A DNA stretch of 64,000 nucleotides from Saccoglossus kowalevskii. Its lineage: Eukaryota > Hemichordata > Enteropneusta > Harrimaniidae. The stretch covers positions 648,355 to 712,354 of the forward strand of contig NW_003155239.1 of the NCBI RefSeq assembly GCF_000003605.2, written 5' to 3'. Below, piece after piece: positions 52,951 to 64,000 of the stretch. Within the stretch, counting starts at the first letter, position 1; each line of letters begins with the position of its first letter. The notes beneath the pieces were generated by a model that saw only the letters and a list, made by a program, of their open reading frames with translations, had not been told where the DNA came from and made no database searches. The translations under genes and the position numbers were made by a program.

Positions 52951-55900
52951 CATGCTCCGCACGTTGTCTCAAATTCTGACATGAAAAGTCTAATCTGTCA
53001 AATACACATCAATGGGGTTTTGTTGATACAATACAATCTGACCGATTGACGGCCATTTCATCAAGCGTTTCACTTACTTACATTTCATACCATGAATATC
53101 TCACGAGGTGACCAGCTGGGCTATATTGTTAGTCGATTGATTACAAATTGTTGTTTTTTATGTTTTCATAGTTTTCACAATTTTTTTATGCGTTTCAATT
53201 TGCAAACAATTCCAACCAATGAATATATAATATCACACTAAAGTACATAAACCATTCATCTGTTTAATATTAATTTAATCATTTATTGTTTTATTTTCTT
53301 TTGCTCATTAGACATTCATTGTTTTGTTGCATGGTATAAAACACATACAAAAAACGAATGGGTTAATGGGAATGTCAACATCACAAAAACCGAACGGATG
53401 TTAATTATTAATATTATAATCTAGCTCCGTGCATATTTCAGTCGATTTGAAACTGAGGTGCATGTTCTCCTACTTTCCAATTAGCGGTACAACAACTTAT
53501 TGGGGGAATTGATGAACTCATGACAATGTGAGGCTATGGTGTAGTGTAATAGTAATCAGTGAAATCAACTATTCATTACGTAAAAGTCATTTGCGGGGAA
53601 TAAAAGCGTTTTCCTGTTTTTTCATTAGTGGAAACGTTATAATATGTTATTGCGATGCAACACAAAGATAGAACACGACTATACTACAGTTTAAATTACA
53701 AATTGTGGGATGACAGTTTACGTTGTATGATTTCGTTGTTATTTTGACAGTGACGTCATCATGATGTTGATTAATGGCGTAAGGTTGTGACCACGCATAG
53801 ATTAATCATTTCCGGTTGATGGTAAAATATAATTATCCATAATGAAACGATATGACTGTATCCCGTTTAATTTTAGTGTGATCGTGTATTTCGATTAAAC
53901 ATTTTTAATATTTAATTAAATAAAATATTTGGAAATCTTTGTGCCACCTCACACGTGTCGCAATCTTCGACCAAAATGATTAGTCCCGTGACGCAGGTCA
54001 TCACAACGTCTTTTCATCAAACTGAATAACATCCGCTGCAACGAACAGGAAACTACATGAAAAACGACAATTATCGAGCCTCGGTTATCTGAGATGCGAA
54101 ATACAATATCGGATTGTTACACGAATAGAAAGTCGTATCTTTTAGAAATATTAGTCCTTCCCGCGTGAGTATGCTTTTAAAAATAGACAAATGACGTGGA
54201 ATTACATATGTCATTTCCTGCGTGGGTAGTCAGTATACCAGACAGACACAATTAATAATTACACACTCATTAATTTTTCACCGGTACACTTCAGATATCT
54301 TACAATGAAACTAATGACTCATAATATTGGGAGATCAACTCAATTATTCACTCTCATCACGCAATATACCATGTATGTGCTTAGGTGTACCTTTTGTTAA
54401 TTTTTCTTACGTTACTAACACTTTCTTTTTCAAATTTCACAACGAATACACTCATGATACGTTTTGTACAGTTATATATAGCACCAATGTACATGTGAAT
54501 CTTTCAGTTGGAGATTAATTTCTGCTTAAAGTTTGAGGCGTTTTTTTAACTAAATATTATTTAAGAATGATGTGTTTCAACGTTACTGGTATTCCATTTC
54601 TAAACATTGTTGTTTAAAGAAATTGCTTGAAGAATTTGTCTATATTTTGTGATTTCTTTTTCAAATATTTACTAGATACTGTTTATTTATTAAAACAACA
54701 TACCATGTTACGTTTATCATGCGATCAGCCGTAAATATGACGTTTATAATATTGTTCTTGAATTCTTTCACCAAATATACTGTTTAACTTAGCTGGATCA
54801 CGTAACATGTGTTAACTGAAGTGATAACATTTCCACACTATCACATTACCATTGCTTGGAGATTGTTGTTTGCATGTAGACTGACTTACATCTGGTCTAA
54901 CACATTTAAAAGATATTTTCATCGTATTTATTATTATGTTTAAATAATACTACTGCAGTCAGAAGTAAACAGTTCACGACGGGGTCATAAATGACAGCGT
55001 CGCTTTCACGGAAAACAAGAAAAAATTGCTCTCATATACATTTTCATATTCATTATGTTATGTGCCTCGTCAATCGATAGAAACGGTATAAGTTAGTTAA
55101 ACATTCCAGCCGTGACTGTCTTTCGGATTGCATAACTCATTTGATTCGAAAAAAAAGTATGACGCTAGTACTCAGAATCGACAATGCAGAAGCATTTGAC
55201 AAGACACAAGTTTATACTTTTGTTATGATCATAATGATTACTGTTCCCATGGTTATGAACAATACCATTACATCATTTGAATAGCGTACACGTTTTTTAT
55301 GAATTGTGTTTTTTGTGTTACAAAGAGCGATTGAGCATGTGTATATGATGAAATGAAACGCTAGCTTACACAAGGCATTGTGAACGCATCTAAAAAGAAA
55401 TAAATTTTCTGAAAGTCACGTAATTACTTCATTTTACATTTCTGCCACGCCTGTACCATATTACTATTATTATTATGCAACAACGAGAGTATACAACTTA
55501 GTTATATTATATTTATAAAATAATTATCTATGCGACGAATTATATCATATAGAAAATTATCAGGTGCTGATTAAAGTTTCTTGAATATTAGTTCTAAACT
55601 AAGTTAGAGATGGTAGACCGCAACAAAGTTGTTTATGGCAATAACTATTATTTGTTGAAAAGTCAATATTTCATCACGAGATGTGAACAGTGATTTGTTA
55701 AGTAATAATCAACCCTGAGAATATCGGAAATAATTAGCAAAAATAAACAACTACAGACAACATCGTAGAACAAAATATATGTATATATAAAACATATTAG
55801 CTGAATATTAGATACTAATTCATTTTAATATCATGTTTGACAGAACAAAGGTATACACTGCATTTGCGTGTTTCGATTATTACAACCTGCGTGTGTTTGA

Positions 55901-56035
55901 TAATCAGTAAAAGAAAATAATATGGGCATCGAACGATGATCGACGCTTGTCATTATTATCTACGTGACCCGTGTATTCAAGCCGCTCACTGAATGTTGAT
56001 ATCCGGGAGTCTTTCATGTCGCTTTCTTATTTCAG
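52951..56035. other. Non-coding stretch
   Basis: A full CRE palindrome is at 53751-53758. Weak similarity to sequence after the second copy (about 53434-53500 versus 60629-60720) hints that the duplication was once larger. No gene is recognised. Confidence 0.4.
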
Positions 56036-56088
56036 CGCATTGACGCTTTCCAATTTTGATTGTGGAAAGTTGTCAAAGTACGCCGTGA
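56036..56088 (+). CDS. Candidate penultimate exon, unrecognised gene
   Basis: A strong acceptor (CTTTCTTATTTCAG, AG at 56034-56035) opens a short exon. Donors overlap at its end: GTGAGT at 56085, or GTACGA at 56089. Only the second keeps the frame (LTLSNFDCGKLSKYAV) in phase with the next exon at 56224. The intron would be 135 bp. The weaker donor is the doubtful point. Confidence 0.3.
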
Positions 56089-56223
56089 GTACGAAAACTG
56101 AAAACAAAAGTACAATTTTACTTCATAAAAACATATATCGATCCAATTAATATTTATTAAGTTAATAATTTGGTTAGACTCATGCACACGAGAACAATTA
56201 CGTTGTGATATGCCTATGTGCAG

Positions 56224-56450
56224 GAACGCCACATACCTCTTTTTTTCTTCCTGGTTACATGAATACCGCCAGAAGATATTCATCTCTGTGTAAGTTGACG
56301 TTGAGTTCCGGGGCTGATTCCGTCTACCTCATTTTGAAAGGATTTTGCTGCGTTCACTTTGACGATGCAAAAACATTCAAACTACCGATGTTTTTTTCAA
56401 CCCCGGGCAACTTTGGATTTGACGATCATTACTTCATTGAGACAATTTGA
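56224..56450 (+). CDS. Candidate terminal exon with adjacent poly(A) signal, unrecognised gene
   Basis: An acceptor (TATGTGCAG, AG at 56222-56223) is followed by an open frame to TGA 56448-56450 and, two bases on, by AATAAA (56452-56457). Codon use is natural and richer in G/C than the flanks. The peptide includes SLCKLTLSSGADSVYLILKG, CCVHFDD and FFSTPGNFGFDDHYFIETI at the end, with alternating hydrophobic residues suggesting beta strands. The family is not recognised. This is the best supported of the unidentified exons in the window, but an earlier start of the gene is not visible. Confidence 0.42.
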
Positions 56451-56457
56451 AATAAAT

Positions 56458-57848
56458 GAAAATAATATGCATAATTAGGCCAGGCATCGACTGTGTAGGC
56501 TTCATTGTGGAATTTAACATAATCATTGCTTCTAAAATTGCTTTTGTATTCATTGGTATGTGTCAGGTAAGTAAATAAGCAAATATGAACATTTTATGAA
56601 AATGTATTGTACAATAAGAGCTAGATCTTATATTCTGCCGTATATGCACTTCGACTAATATATAACTTCAAACTAAAGTAAAAAGAAAAACCTTTGTTCG
56701 ATTATATAAATTAACTCACGTACGCAGTCTCTATCCAGTTAATAATCCGAAGTTAAATTGATTGGCAGCATGCAAATGACATTTCTCTATTTACTTTTTT
56801 TATATACATCCGCCAAATTGTGTGTTTTGTCAACGAGTGTTAATTAAATTCTGAGAAGTGAAGTTTACAGAGGAATGCACCAATCACAAGAGCATGTCAT
56901 TAATTTTTTGCACGATTCACGTGTAAAGGTGTGCCAAACCGTAAACCACACTCGCTTTATATATGTATTTTTAATTGAACACGTAGTTAGTACAAATATT
57001 TTCTCGTAATTGCTCCACTATCCACAATTTAAAAACCAAATCATGTTACCTGTTCACACAGAAGAACGAGTCATTGTCATCATGTTGAGCTGGCAACAAA
57101 TATTCATTATTGGGGGGGGGGGGTGCAAATATTACGTAATAACCGTCCATTCGAAATCAGGTTCTCTGGATAAATTCTCAATTTGAAATAGTCTAAAATT
57201 TTATCAGAATTAGGGCGTGGTAGAGAAAGAACCAAATAACGTTCTATAACGGGTTATAAACTAAAATGAACTGACTGTTTGTATATGGTATTTGGACCTT
57301 TAAGCAGTAGTGAAGCGTTGAAAGAAGAATTGAACAAAATCAGCCAACACCTTCGACTGTTATTTGTACATTTAACAAGTGCAACAAACAACACACACAA
57401 GATAAAAAAATAAAGGACAACGCACTGTTCATTACTGTTCTGTGTGATAACAAAGCGAATACGGGAATGCGCGCAATAATGGCCGAGGCGTACACTGCCG
57501 CCTGAGCCCTGTTCTTACACAATAGGAGGTAGTTCGAAGTATTTTATTGCAATTATTATACCATACATGTGTCACGCGCAACGTAATAGTACCGTAATTG
57601 GTATAGTACAGGTGTGATGGTTCAAATACCAAAATGGCAACAGTAACAGAAAGACTTCCCTGGCGGCGATGATAACATACGAACACGGAGCCAACAGATG
57701 AGGTTTCAACTGGTACTGGTATTATTATACTCTGCAAACATCAAGTACAATAACGCGGTAAAACTCCACTACTCCAATAACTAGATACTTAAACTCCAAT
57801 ACAATTCAACGAGATCTCCGATCTGAACTCAGTGCTGAACAACTCCCC
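56458..57848. other. Non-coding stretch with poly-G run
   Basis: Twelve G lie at 57112-57123. A minus-strand frame of about 101 codons (57432-57737) lies downstream of the heat-shock-type promoter but matches no heat-shock protein or retroelement protein that I know, and it has no ATG start. Confidence 0.4.
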
Positions 57849-58036
57849 TATATATACCCCCACTGTCTATAAATAGACCATTACATCAGCATACATAATG
57901 AGTCTGGAACTTACTAAAAATTTCTAGAACGTTCCATTACCTTCTATTGCCTCCTACAGTGTTCTATTACCTATTCAACCATTTTCTAAAAAATATAGAA
58001 TATTCTACCCAGACACAGTACGGTTCTGGAACATTC
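57849..58036 (-). promoter_or_regulatory. Heat-shock-element cluster with TATA box
   Basis: Two perfect three-unit heat-shock elements of the form TTCnnGAAnnTTC lie at 58024-58036 (TTCTGGAACATTC) and 57922-57934 (TTCTAGAACGTTC), with a two-unit GAATATTC at 57998-58005. On the minus strand these stand upstream of a TATATATAG at 57848-57856, about 65-190 bases away, the normal arrangement of a heat-shock promoter. A TATAAATAG on the plus strand at 57868-57876 leaves some doubt about direction. The transcript it would drive is not identified. A stress-responsive retroelement LTR is an alternative. Confidence 0.55.
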
Positions 58037-58268
58037 TCAGTGACACGGAAGTGGTAAATAAGTCGTATGCGACAACATGAAACTTTAAATATATGCGCCG
58101 CTGTATCTAAAAAGAAAGAAATAATGTTCAAAAGATCTTTATGACATTTTTTGTAATAATCAAATTGAAACTGTCTACGTTTATGGTATACAACTATGTG
58201 CTTTCCCAGGAGAATGCATTAACCTTATGGGAAAGATAGTCAAACACAAATCTCATACTACAGAGTTA

Positions 58269-59454
58269 CGAGGGGCGTAGTAGAAGATTAATGAAACTTG
58301 GCACAGTTATTAGTCGTTCTCTACATAGGAATCACTCATGCATGCATTTATCCCATCGTTTGAAGCAGCTCTTGACACCGTTTTTGTAGAACACCCCAGG
58401 TTGTTCCTCCAACCGCGTTGTAACTTTAGAAATCAAGGCTGCATCATCCGCTTTCCTTTCGAAAACAACTTCATGGCTGGGAAGAGATTAAAGTCAGAGG
58501 GTGCAAGGTCAGGGGAGTAAGGGGGATGGGAAGGTTTTTATAGCCACATGCCCGTGCTTCTGATCTGGCGACATGCGAGTTGTGGACCGCAGCGTTGTTC
58601 TGCAGGAGGAGGATACCTTTGCTGAACTTGCCCCGCCTCTTGATTTTGATAGCTTCTCTTAATTTCATCAAAAGTGATGCGTAATAGGCTACTGTAATTG
58701 AGGTACCCTTTGCCAGGAAATCTGTCATCACTACTCCGTCCTGGTCCCAGAAGACTGTGAGCATGACCTTGCCAGTGAAGGGCTGTAGCTTTGCATTTTT
58801 TGGAGGTGTTGAGTCCAAGTGCTTCCACTGCATTGGCTGGGCTTTGGTCTCTGTATCATAGTCATGGACCCAAGTTTCATTTTGTGTAATCAGTCTTTTG
58901 ACTCATCTTCTTGGCACGTCTCCAAATCCATCCTCGAGCACTCGACGCAACCTGGGAATCCATCTGGCAGACAGTCACACATTATGCATATGCAAATGGT
59001 CATAAATGATAGTTTCCACATACCCTGTACAAATATTGACCTCTTCGGCTATTTGGTGAACAGTAATGCGTCGATCTCTCAAATGGCTGCCTCAACTTGA
59101 CGGACAGATGCCTCATCAATGGCAGAAGAGGGTCGACCAGGTCTGGGAGCTGTTTCCACAGACTTCCGTCCATGTTTTACAAGGTCATATGGTGGGGCAT
59201 CATCACCATAAGTTTCTTTCATTTCATCAAAAGTGTGCGTCCTTTCAAATACAAAAATCGGATCACTGCAACACTCAACTGGATCCATTTCACACCTGAC
59301 TCGGTTTAAACACCTGTAAATCAGAAACCACAATTAATTCAGAGCTGTTTTTGCAACATAACCCATAGAGATGTAAATCATTACACACGCAAAATTTCAT
59401 CTAGATCAGACAACTGGAAATGGGTCAAGGGCATTACTTATTGAACGCCCCTAG
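58269..59454 (-). mobile_element. Mariner-family DNA transposon, inactive
   Basis: The element of 1186 bp has imperfect terminal inverted repeats beginning CGAGGGGCGT at the left and, read inward from the right, CTAGGGGCGTT. It is flanked on both sides by TA (58267-58268 and 59455-59456), the mariner target duplication. Length and internal transposase fit a full-length mariner. The transposase is broken (see the pseudogene entry), so it cannot move by itself. Confidence 0.93.
58330..59333 (-). pseudogene. Mariner transposase pseudogene
   Basis: Read from 59333 downwards, the N-terminal DNA-binding part is visible (THTFDEMKETYGDDAPPY), then the PRPGRPS linker. A frame change at about 59081 leads to LRDRRITVHQIAEEV. 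Stops follow at about 58981 and 58905. The catalytic part continues with NETWVHDYD, ILLLQNNAAVHNSH and, after a one-base change near 58525-58540, PPYSPDLAPSDFNLF. Further changes precede the C-terminal WDKCMHE. The family uses three aspartates. Here the first (codon 58879-58881) and second (58597-58599) are both asparagine, and only the third (58508-58510) is kept. The segment between the helix-turn-helix part and the linker seems shortened. Confidence 0.92.
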
Positions 59455-59456
59455 TA

Positions 59457-59771
59457 TTTCAAATAATTGTATTGTGATCCGTATATTGCAAATTCAATTC
59501 GTATTCAATGCAAATTGAAAATTGGGAAAAATAAAATAAGTAAAAACAAAATAAAAAACATTGGCATAAAATCATGACTGACAGTATGTCAAAAAAATGA
59601 GAAAAAAACTCTATACATCGTGGGTAGTGACATTATGTTAACTCATTATTTACAATTTTGAGAAACGAAATGACATTAGTACACACGTTTTATCTTATTT
59701 GTGTCTGCCATATATTCATTAGTAACTATGATAATAATCCGATAACGACAGACGGATAAGAATATTTATAG
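59457..59771. other. Short non-coding stretch
   Basis: Very A/T-rich spacer between the mariner and the duplicated element; nothing else is seen. Confidence 0.5.
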
Positions 59772-60232
59772 TAATAACGACATCAATTAATATTCATAAA
59801 TGCAAAACAATGCACGAATAGATTAATAGAATATGATTTTAATGATGTTCTAATTAACCTACTTTGCATACCTTACTGTTGGAGGATAGAAAGGTTATTA
59901 ATAATCGCAGCTGACAAGGTGTCCTTCATCATGCACGTGTCACCATTGGAGATGACGTAAAGCAGATGTCAGACAATACGTCTTCTCATCTGAATGTGAT
60001 AAATCGGTAAAAAATCTCAATAATATGATTGAATCTTGGTTGTGTAAAAGCAAGCACTGATGATTGACTCATCATGAAACACATGTAGTGCGTAATCACA
60101 GACAGGTCACTCAATATGTATATTCTTGTCTACTCAGTTCATTCAAATATTCTTTTATTGGTGTAAAGCTGATATCTGAAAAGCAAGTTGCACTGCTACA
60201 CCCAGAACCGCATGTATTGAATCGTTTCTATG
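59772..60232 (+). repeat. Duplicated non-coding element, copy 2
   Basis: Partner of 52503-52950, displaced by about 7.27 kb in the same orientation. The core 59824-60110 keeps the CAGCTG, CACGTG and TGACGTAA (59953-59960) words at the same spacing; the AP-1-like word is TGACTCA here and TGAGTCA in copy 1, and both are valid AP-1 sites. Similarity drops sharply outside the core. Confidence 0.9.
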
Positions 60233-63200
60233 CTTAATGCGTTGTTCTGACGAAGTGTTTTTGATCAATGTTTTACTTTTTGTGTCGACTACTTGGCAAT
60301 TTGTTTAATCAAATACACATATCTCGTTTTTGTGATAAAGAGACGTTTTTTTCGTGTGAGTATGAAGACATTTTACAGTCTGGATTTAAACACATTGCAA
60401 TTGGTTTATTTTTAGAGTACTAGTCATTTTTAAAGCATTTGGAGAATGAATTCAGTGCTCTGTCGCGATTAACATACACAAAAGTGTTATTTATTTGAAC
60501 AACAGGAAACAGATACAAAATTTCCATTATATGTACAAAGCTTTGATTGATCGGTTTCTGTGAAACTCAGGCCCGATTTAATTATGAATATTAGCAAAAG
60601 TCATTAATCATTTTCCCCTGTTCCGGTTTCAGTCGGTCGTAGTGATTTGAAAAATAGTTCCTAAATTTGTGGTCTGTTTCCTCAGACTCTCACAACTGGA
60701 CGTATTACAACTTATATATTCTATGTCAATATCCCATATTCCCGAAGGCGACCGTACCCAAACAATCATACGTTGAAACATTTTGCCATCATTGCTCTTC
60801 TCTCATATTCCCATCGTAATTATCATACTAACAATGTCTACGAGTATGGTTGTCACCACAAAACCCAATGGGTATACCCACGGATATACATACGTCACGG
60901 CAACGGATGAAATAATTGCAGATTCCAATAATGCTTTAACCTGATATTCCAATTAAATAAGAAAATGCACCACCTGCAGGGGAGACAGATTGTTCAGACT
61001 CCAGAGACAATCGAGTTGATATCAAAAATCGTGCTTGTTTCTTTCTTTCGGATACACAGTCATTATTTAACAGGAAATCTGACATCAATGGAAAGATATA
61101 GAATTACTGTAAGTTGGCGATGTTACCTTACACATAGGTTACACTCAGGTAATTGAGGTACGCTGAATTATGGAACAGACATTTGTTATAACTAGTAGTT
61201 TTTAGGGTGCTCGACAAAATGCCGAACTGGGTGACAATCAGGTTTTCGTTTTAACTTTGGATTCGGCGGGTAATGTAAAAAGTGTCGATTGCGCTCGACT
61301 AACTACAATATAATTATGAAGAAAGAAGTGAAGATTGGTAGGTGGTTGCATGATATATTGTTTAAAGGAATTGCAACGTTAATGTTGAATTAAGTTACGT
61401 AATGACGCATGCAATGTTGCGAAAAGTTGAAAATAAATCAGCTTTCCGGAATTTTGACTGAAACAGTGTAAGACACAGTGTTGATAGGATGGACATTTTT
61501 TTTTCAGTCACGTGCATGTTCGTAATTTACCTGTAATTCATATCACTTCACCCAGGTGTTAGTCTCTGTGCCGTAAGCAGAATTGTCTGGCTAATAAATA
61601 CATGGCTTCATATATATGAAGAAATATATCCTGCATATTGTCTGTGACGTCATAGATCTAACTTGCGCGTGTTAATCCAGTCACTATAACGGCGTTCATT
61701 ACATGTTGTTTTTGAATGCCTTTTTTTAGTATAATAGCATGATGAAATGACGTTTGCTTATAGTGGCGAGTTCAAAGCCCGTGCTTGGTGTGTTTTGTAA
61801 CTTGCCTGTGATTTACATTGACGTACAATTACGACTCCGGATTGATTTATTTGATTTGGGATATGCAATCCGACCTCCTAATTACGTACATTTGTTAGTA
61901 TTTTAAATGAGCACATGCCAAAAATAATAGCTGACCGGATTACGGATGTACTTTTTTTTGAGTAAAAAGAGATGTCAATCAAAGAATCCAATTACTTTTG
62001 TCCCTTAGATGACAGAATGTCACATACATATACACTCAACCTCTCATTGAGGTCAGAGTCAGAATATAGCGCTCGCAAAGATAATGTTGGCAATTGTTCT
62101 GGGAATAATGCAATACCCGATTTAAATTAATTATATTTATCCAGGTATTTGTGTGTTGGAAGCTCCATGTGCCGCCAGTACTCGGTTTTTAAATTACGTC
62201 ACAGAATAACAGATAACAACAGAACAATATACTGAATATTAAGTTAAGAGAATAACCGAGATCAGAGAGGGGAATTATAACAGGCTATCCGCATATTCTG
62301 TGAACCCGGCGCACCTGTCCTGGTTTCCGGGGTTCTGTTTAATAGAACTCTATATATAAGGAGCGACAGCGTCTTCTAGTTACTAATGGACATTCCGATT
62401 ACGTCAATGAAATCAATTACGTAGATTTAAGAACATTTAGTTAAAGTTACGAAACGGGAACATACATGTTTAAATTGATTTCAATCAATTACAAAACGAT
62501 AAGATCATTATTGCGCGATGTGTGATAAGCTGGAAGTAATATACATCGGCGAAATTAGCGAAATGCGTCACGGGAAAAACTCGTTGTTAATTACAACACA
62601 CATAGTAAAAACGCTTTTGTGCTTATTGAAACATAGTTGTTTAATTGATGATGTCTGGCCTAACATAACGTCAAATGGAAATATAATCGCGGAGATAATT
62701 TCCTGTCCCTTTTCAGTACTTTGACCAGTGCGTTGTTATTACTAAAGTGTTTCCGACAATTAGTCAAGTGTAAGGAAAAGCTCTACAAGCATGTCACCTG
62801 TCGCCACGTCAAAGCAGGCACAATTAGTAAATTAGTAAGGATGCCATGAAGGACTGCCATAATAATAGCTTACGTGGAATGCTGTTGTTTTGCAATACTT
62901 TCGTTTCACGGTCTTCGGTTATGCGCCGTTCCAAAGTTATCCTCGGATTAAACCTGTTGAAAATAACACACCACGTTCACAATATAGGCTATTGGTAAAT
63001 CTGCGTGTGCGCGGGCGTGCATACGTTTACGCTAGCACTCAAATTACGTGGTCAAATTACGTAACTTTGGAAGCAGTTACCAGTATATACATTTTATCTC
63101 CGCATGCGTAATAAGGTTACATTTGTATAAAATGTATGGATGTGACAACTGCAGACGACTTCAATATAAATTATAATAAATCCAACAAGATGTGTAACAC

Positions 63201-63300
63201 ATAAATGACAACACATCAACCTTATGTTATTGCCGTTCTGCAAACCACAATCTCAGATATTGGATTTAATTTAACCACGGAAAAATATATAACCGAAACA
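60233..63300. other. Non-coding stretch
   Basis: A full CRE palindrome is at 61645-61652. Frames at 60965-61156, 62518-62724 and 62890-63111 were read but not supported as genes. Confidence 0.45.
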
Positions 63301-63402
63301 ATTTCCCTGATTAGACCTTGGACTAAATGGCCGCCGAGCTTCAGTGAGATCAATATAGTCACGTGACTATACTGTTCTACCATGGTTATATAGATCAGGG
63401 AA
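63301..63402. mobile_element. Possible small MITE with TTTCCCTGAT inverted ends
   Basis: TTTCCCTGAT near 63303 is repeated inverted as ATCAGGGAAA near 63394-63403. The centre holds a perfect 18-base palindrome. Target duplications could not be made out and no second copy was found, so the call rests on the inverted ends alone. Confidence 0.35.
63354..63371. repeat. Perfect 18-bp palindrome centred on an E-box
   Basis: TATAGTCACGTGACTATA reads the same on both strands, with CACGTG at the centre. It could be a strong bHLH-type binding site, a hairpin, or the heart of a small transposon. Confidence 0.9.
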
Positions 63403-64000
63403 ACAGTGGATGCTATGATGGGAAATAATAGTAGTAGTAAAATGCAAGTCTTGCGGGTCTCTAACTCTCAACTAGATCTCAAATAGGTGGGCTGATCTCG
63501 CCTCCACCCATGCAAAACTTCGTGCCGCCGCCTCTGCCAATAGACAACGTAATCGAGTGTAATCGAATAAGGAGAAAACCCCGATAAGATGGTTATCTAA
63601 ACTATAAATACGCTGGTAGATAATCAGTTTACAGTCGTACTCTAATCAGGGACCGTTTACGCCAATTACGCGGCATGATTGCACAATATGTCGAGGCGTT
63701 TCTGTCGCTGTTCATCATTATATGGCAATTTACATAAGTGACCCGGCGCCGGATTACATCACACCACACAAACATTACATGAAATTAAACTGCGATTAAA
63801 ACCAATCACACGGAAATACTCGGGAAAAGTGATTACATGTACAACAGCGATAGAATCGAAGCATTCATACACCAGAAATAAACGCTTCTCTGTGAACATA
63901 ATATTCATTCCCTAATTTTAGAAGTTACATTAGACAATAATGGGGTGGTTTGAAGGGTATTTATTTTCCTTCAACAGAATACTTTCCAATCTTTGCGTAA
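63403..64000. other. Non-coding stretch
   Basis: No gene or repeat can be assigned up to the end of the window. Confidence 0.5.

Noticed and set aside
52736-52972. 78-codon minus-strand frame within the duplicated element
   Set aside because: The frame is interrupted in the second copy, so it is not under coding constraint.
57590-57620. GGTTCAAATACC, similar to a tRNA B box
   Set aside because: No matching A box or cloverleaf could be drawn around it.
57432-57737. 101-codon minus-strand frame downstream of the heat-shock-type promoter
   Set aside because: It has no ATG start and no resemblance to heat-shock or retroelement proteins.
58338-59309. Several plus-strand open frames of 60-93 codons
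   Set aside because: They are shadows of the minus-strand mariner transposase.
62518-62724. Frame with EVIYIGEISEMRHGK, faintly like a phospholipase C PH-domain strand
   Set aside because: Only about 15 residues resemble the family, no good splice donor follows, and the rest is unlike it.

Overview
This is a eukaryotic, AT-rich, gene-poor window, almost certainly from an invertebrate animal. The only gene recognised with certainty is the 3' part of an alpha-1-adrenergic-type amine receptor. Its closest remembered resemblance is to deuterostome alpha-1 receptors. Together with marine-invertebrate-type repeats, this suggests an invertebrate deuterostome such as an acorn worm or lancelet; the species is inference. 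No bacterial, organellar or CRISPR features are visible.

Layout: 1-15.3 kb is mostly non-coding, with a degenerate tandem repeat (5.4-5.9 kb), one coding-like terminal exon (7.4 kb), a large tetranucleotide microsatellite (8.4-8.6 kb) and an AGTC-rich minisatellite (14.1 kb). A 50-N gap at 16223-16272 sits directly in front of the receptor exon (16274-17513), which encodes the end of TM4 through TM7 and the whole C-tail. One extra T in TM5 breaks the frame. TM1 to most of TM4 are not in the visible sequence.

From 17.5 to 48 kb there is mainly non-coding DNA. It holds relics of a LINE-type reverse transcriptase (34.0-34.6 kb), broken C2H2 zinc fingers (32.6-33.1 kb), a dispersed invertebrate repeat (39.2-39.6 kb), and members of a small TTAA-flanked MITE family (15.3, 43.4 and 48.1 kb, with a probable part-copy at 31.5 kb). 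A few short coding-like exons of unknown identity are listed at low confidence.

From 48 to 64 kb there is a possible EXPERA-like exon (50.3 kb), a two-exon gene end with a poly(A) signal (56.0-56.5 kb), a heat-shock-element cluster upstream of a TATA box on the minus strand (57.85-58.04 kb), and a dead mariner transposon with both inverted ends and TA target duplication (58269-59454). A non-coding block of about 450 bp is present twice, about 7.27 kb apart in the same orientation (52.5 and 59.8 kb). Its core is about 93% identical by eye, and it looks like a duplicated regulatory element. The full CRE palindrome TGACGTCA occurs 11 times in the window, well above what base composition predicts. 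No set of genes here forms a pathway or operon; the interest lies in the receptor, the duplicated non-coding element, the heat-shock-type promoter and the repeat families.
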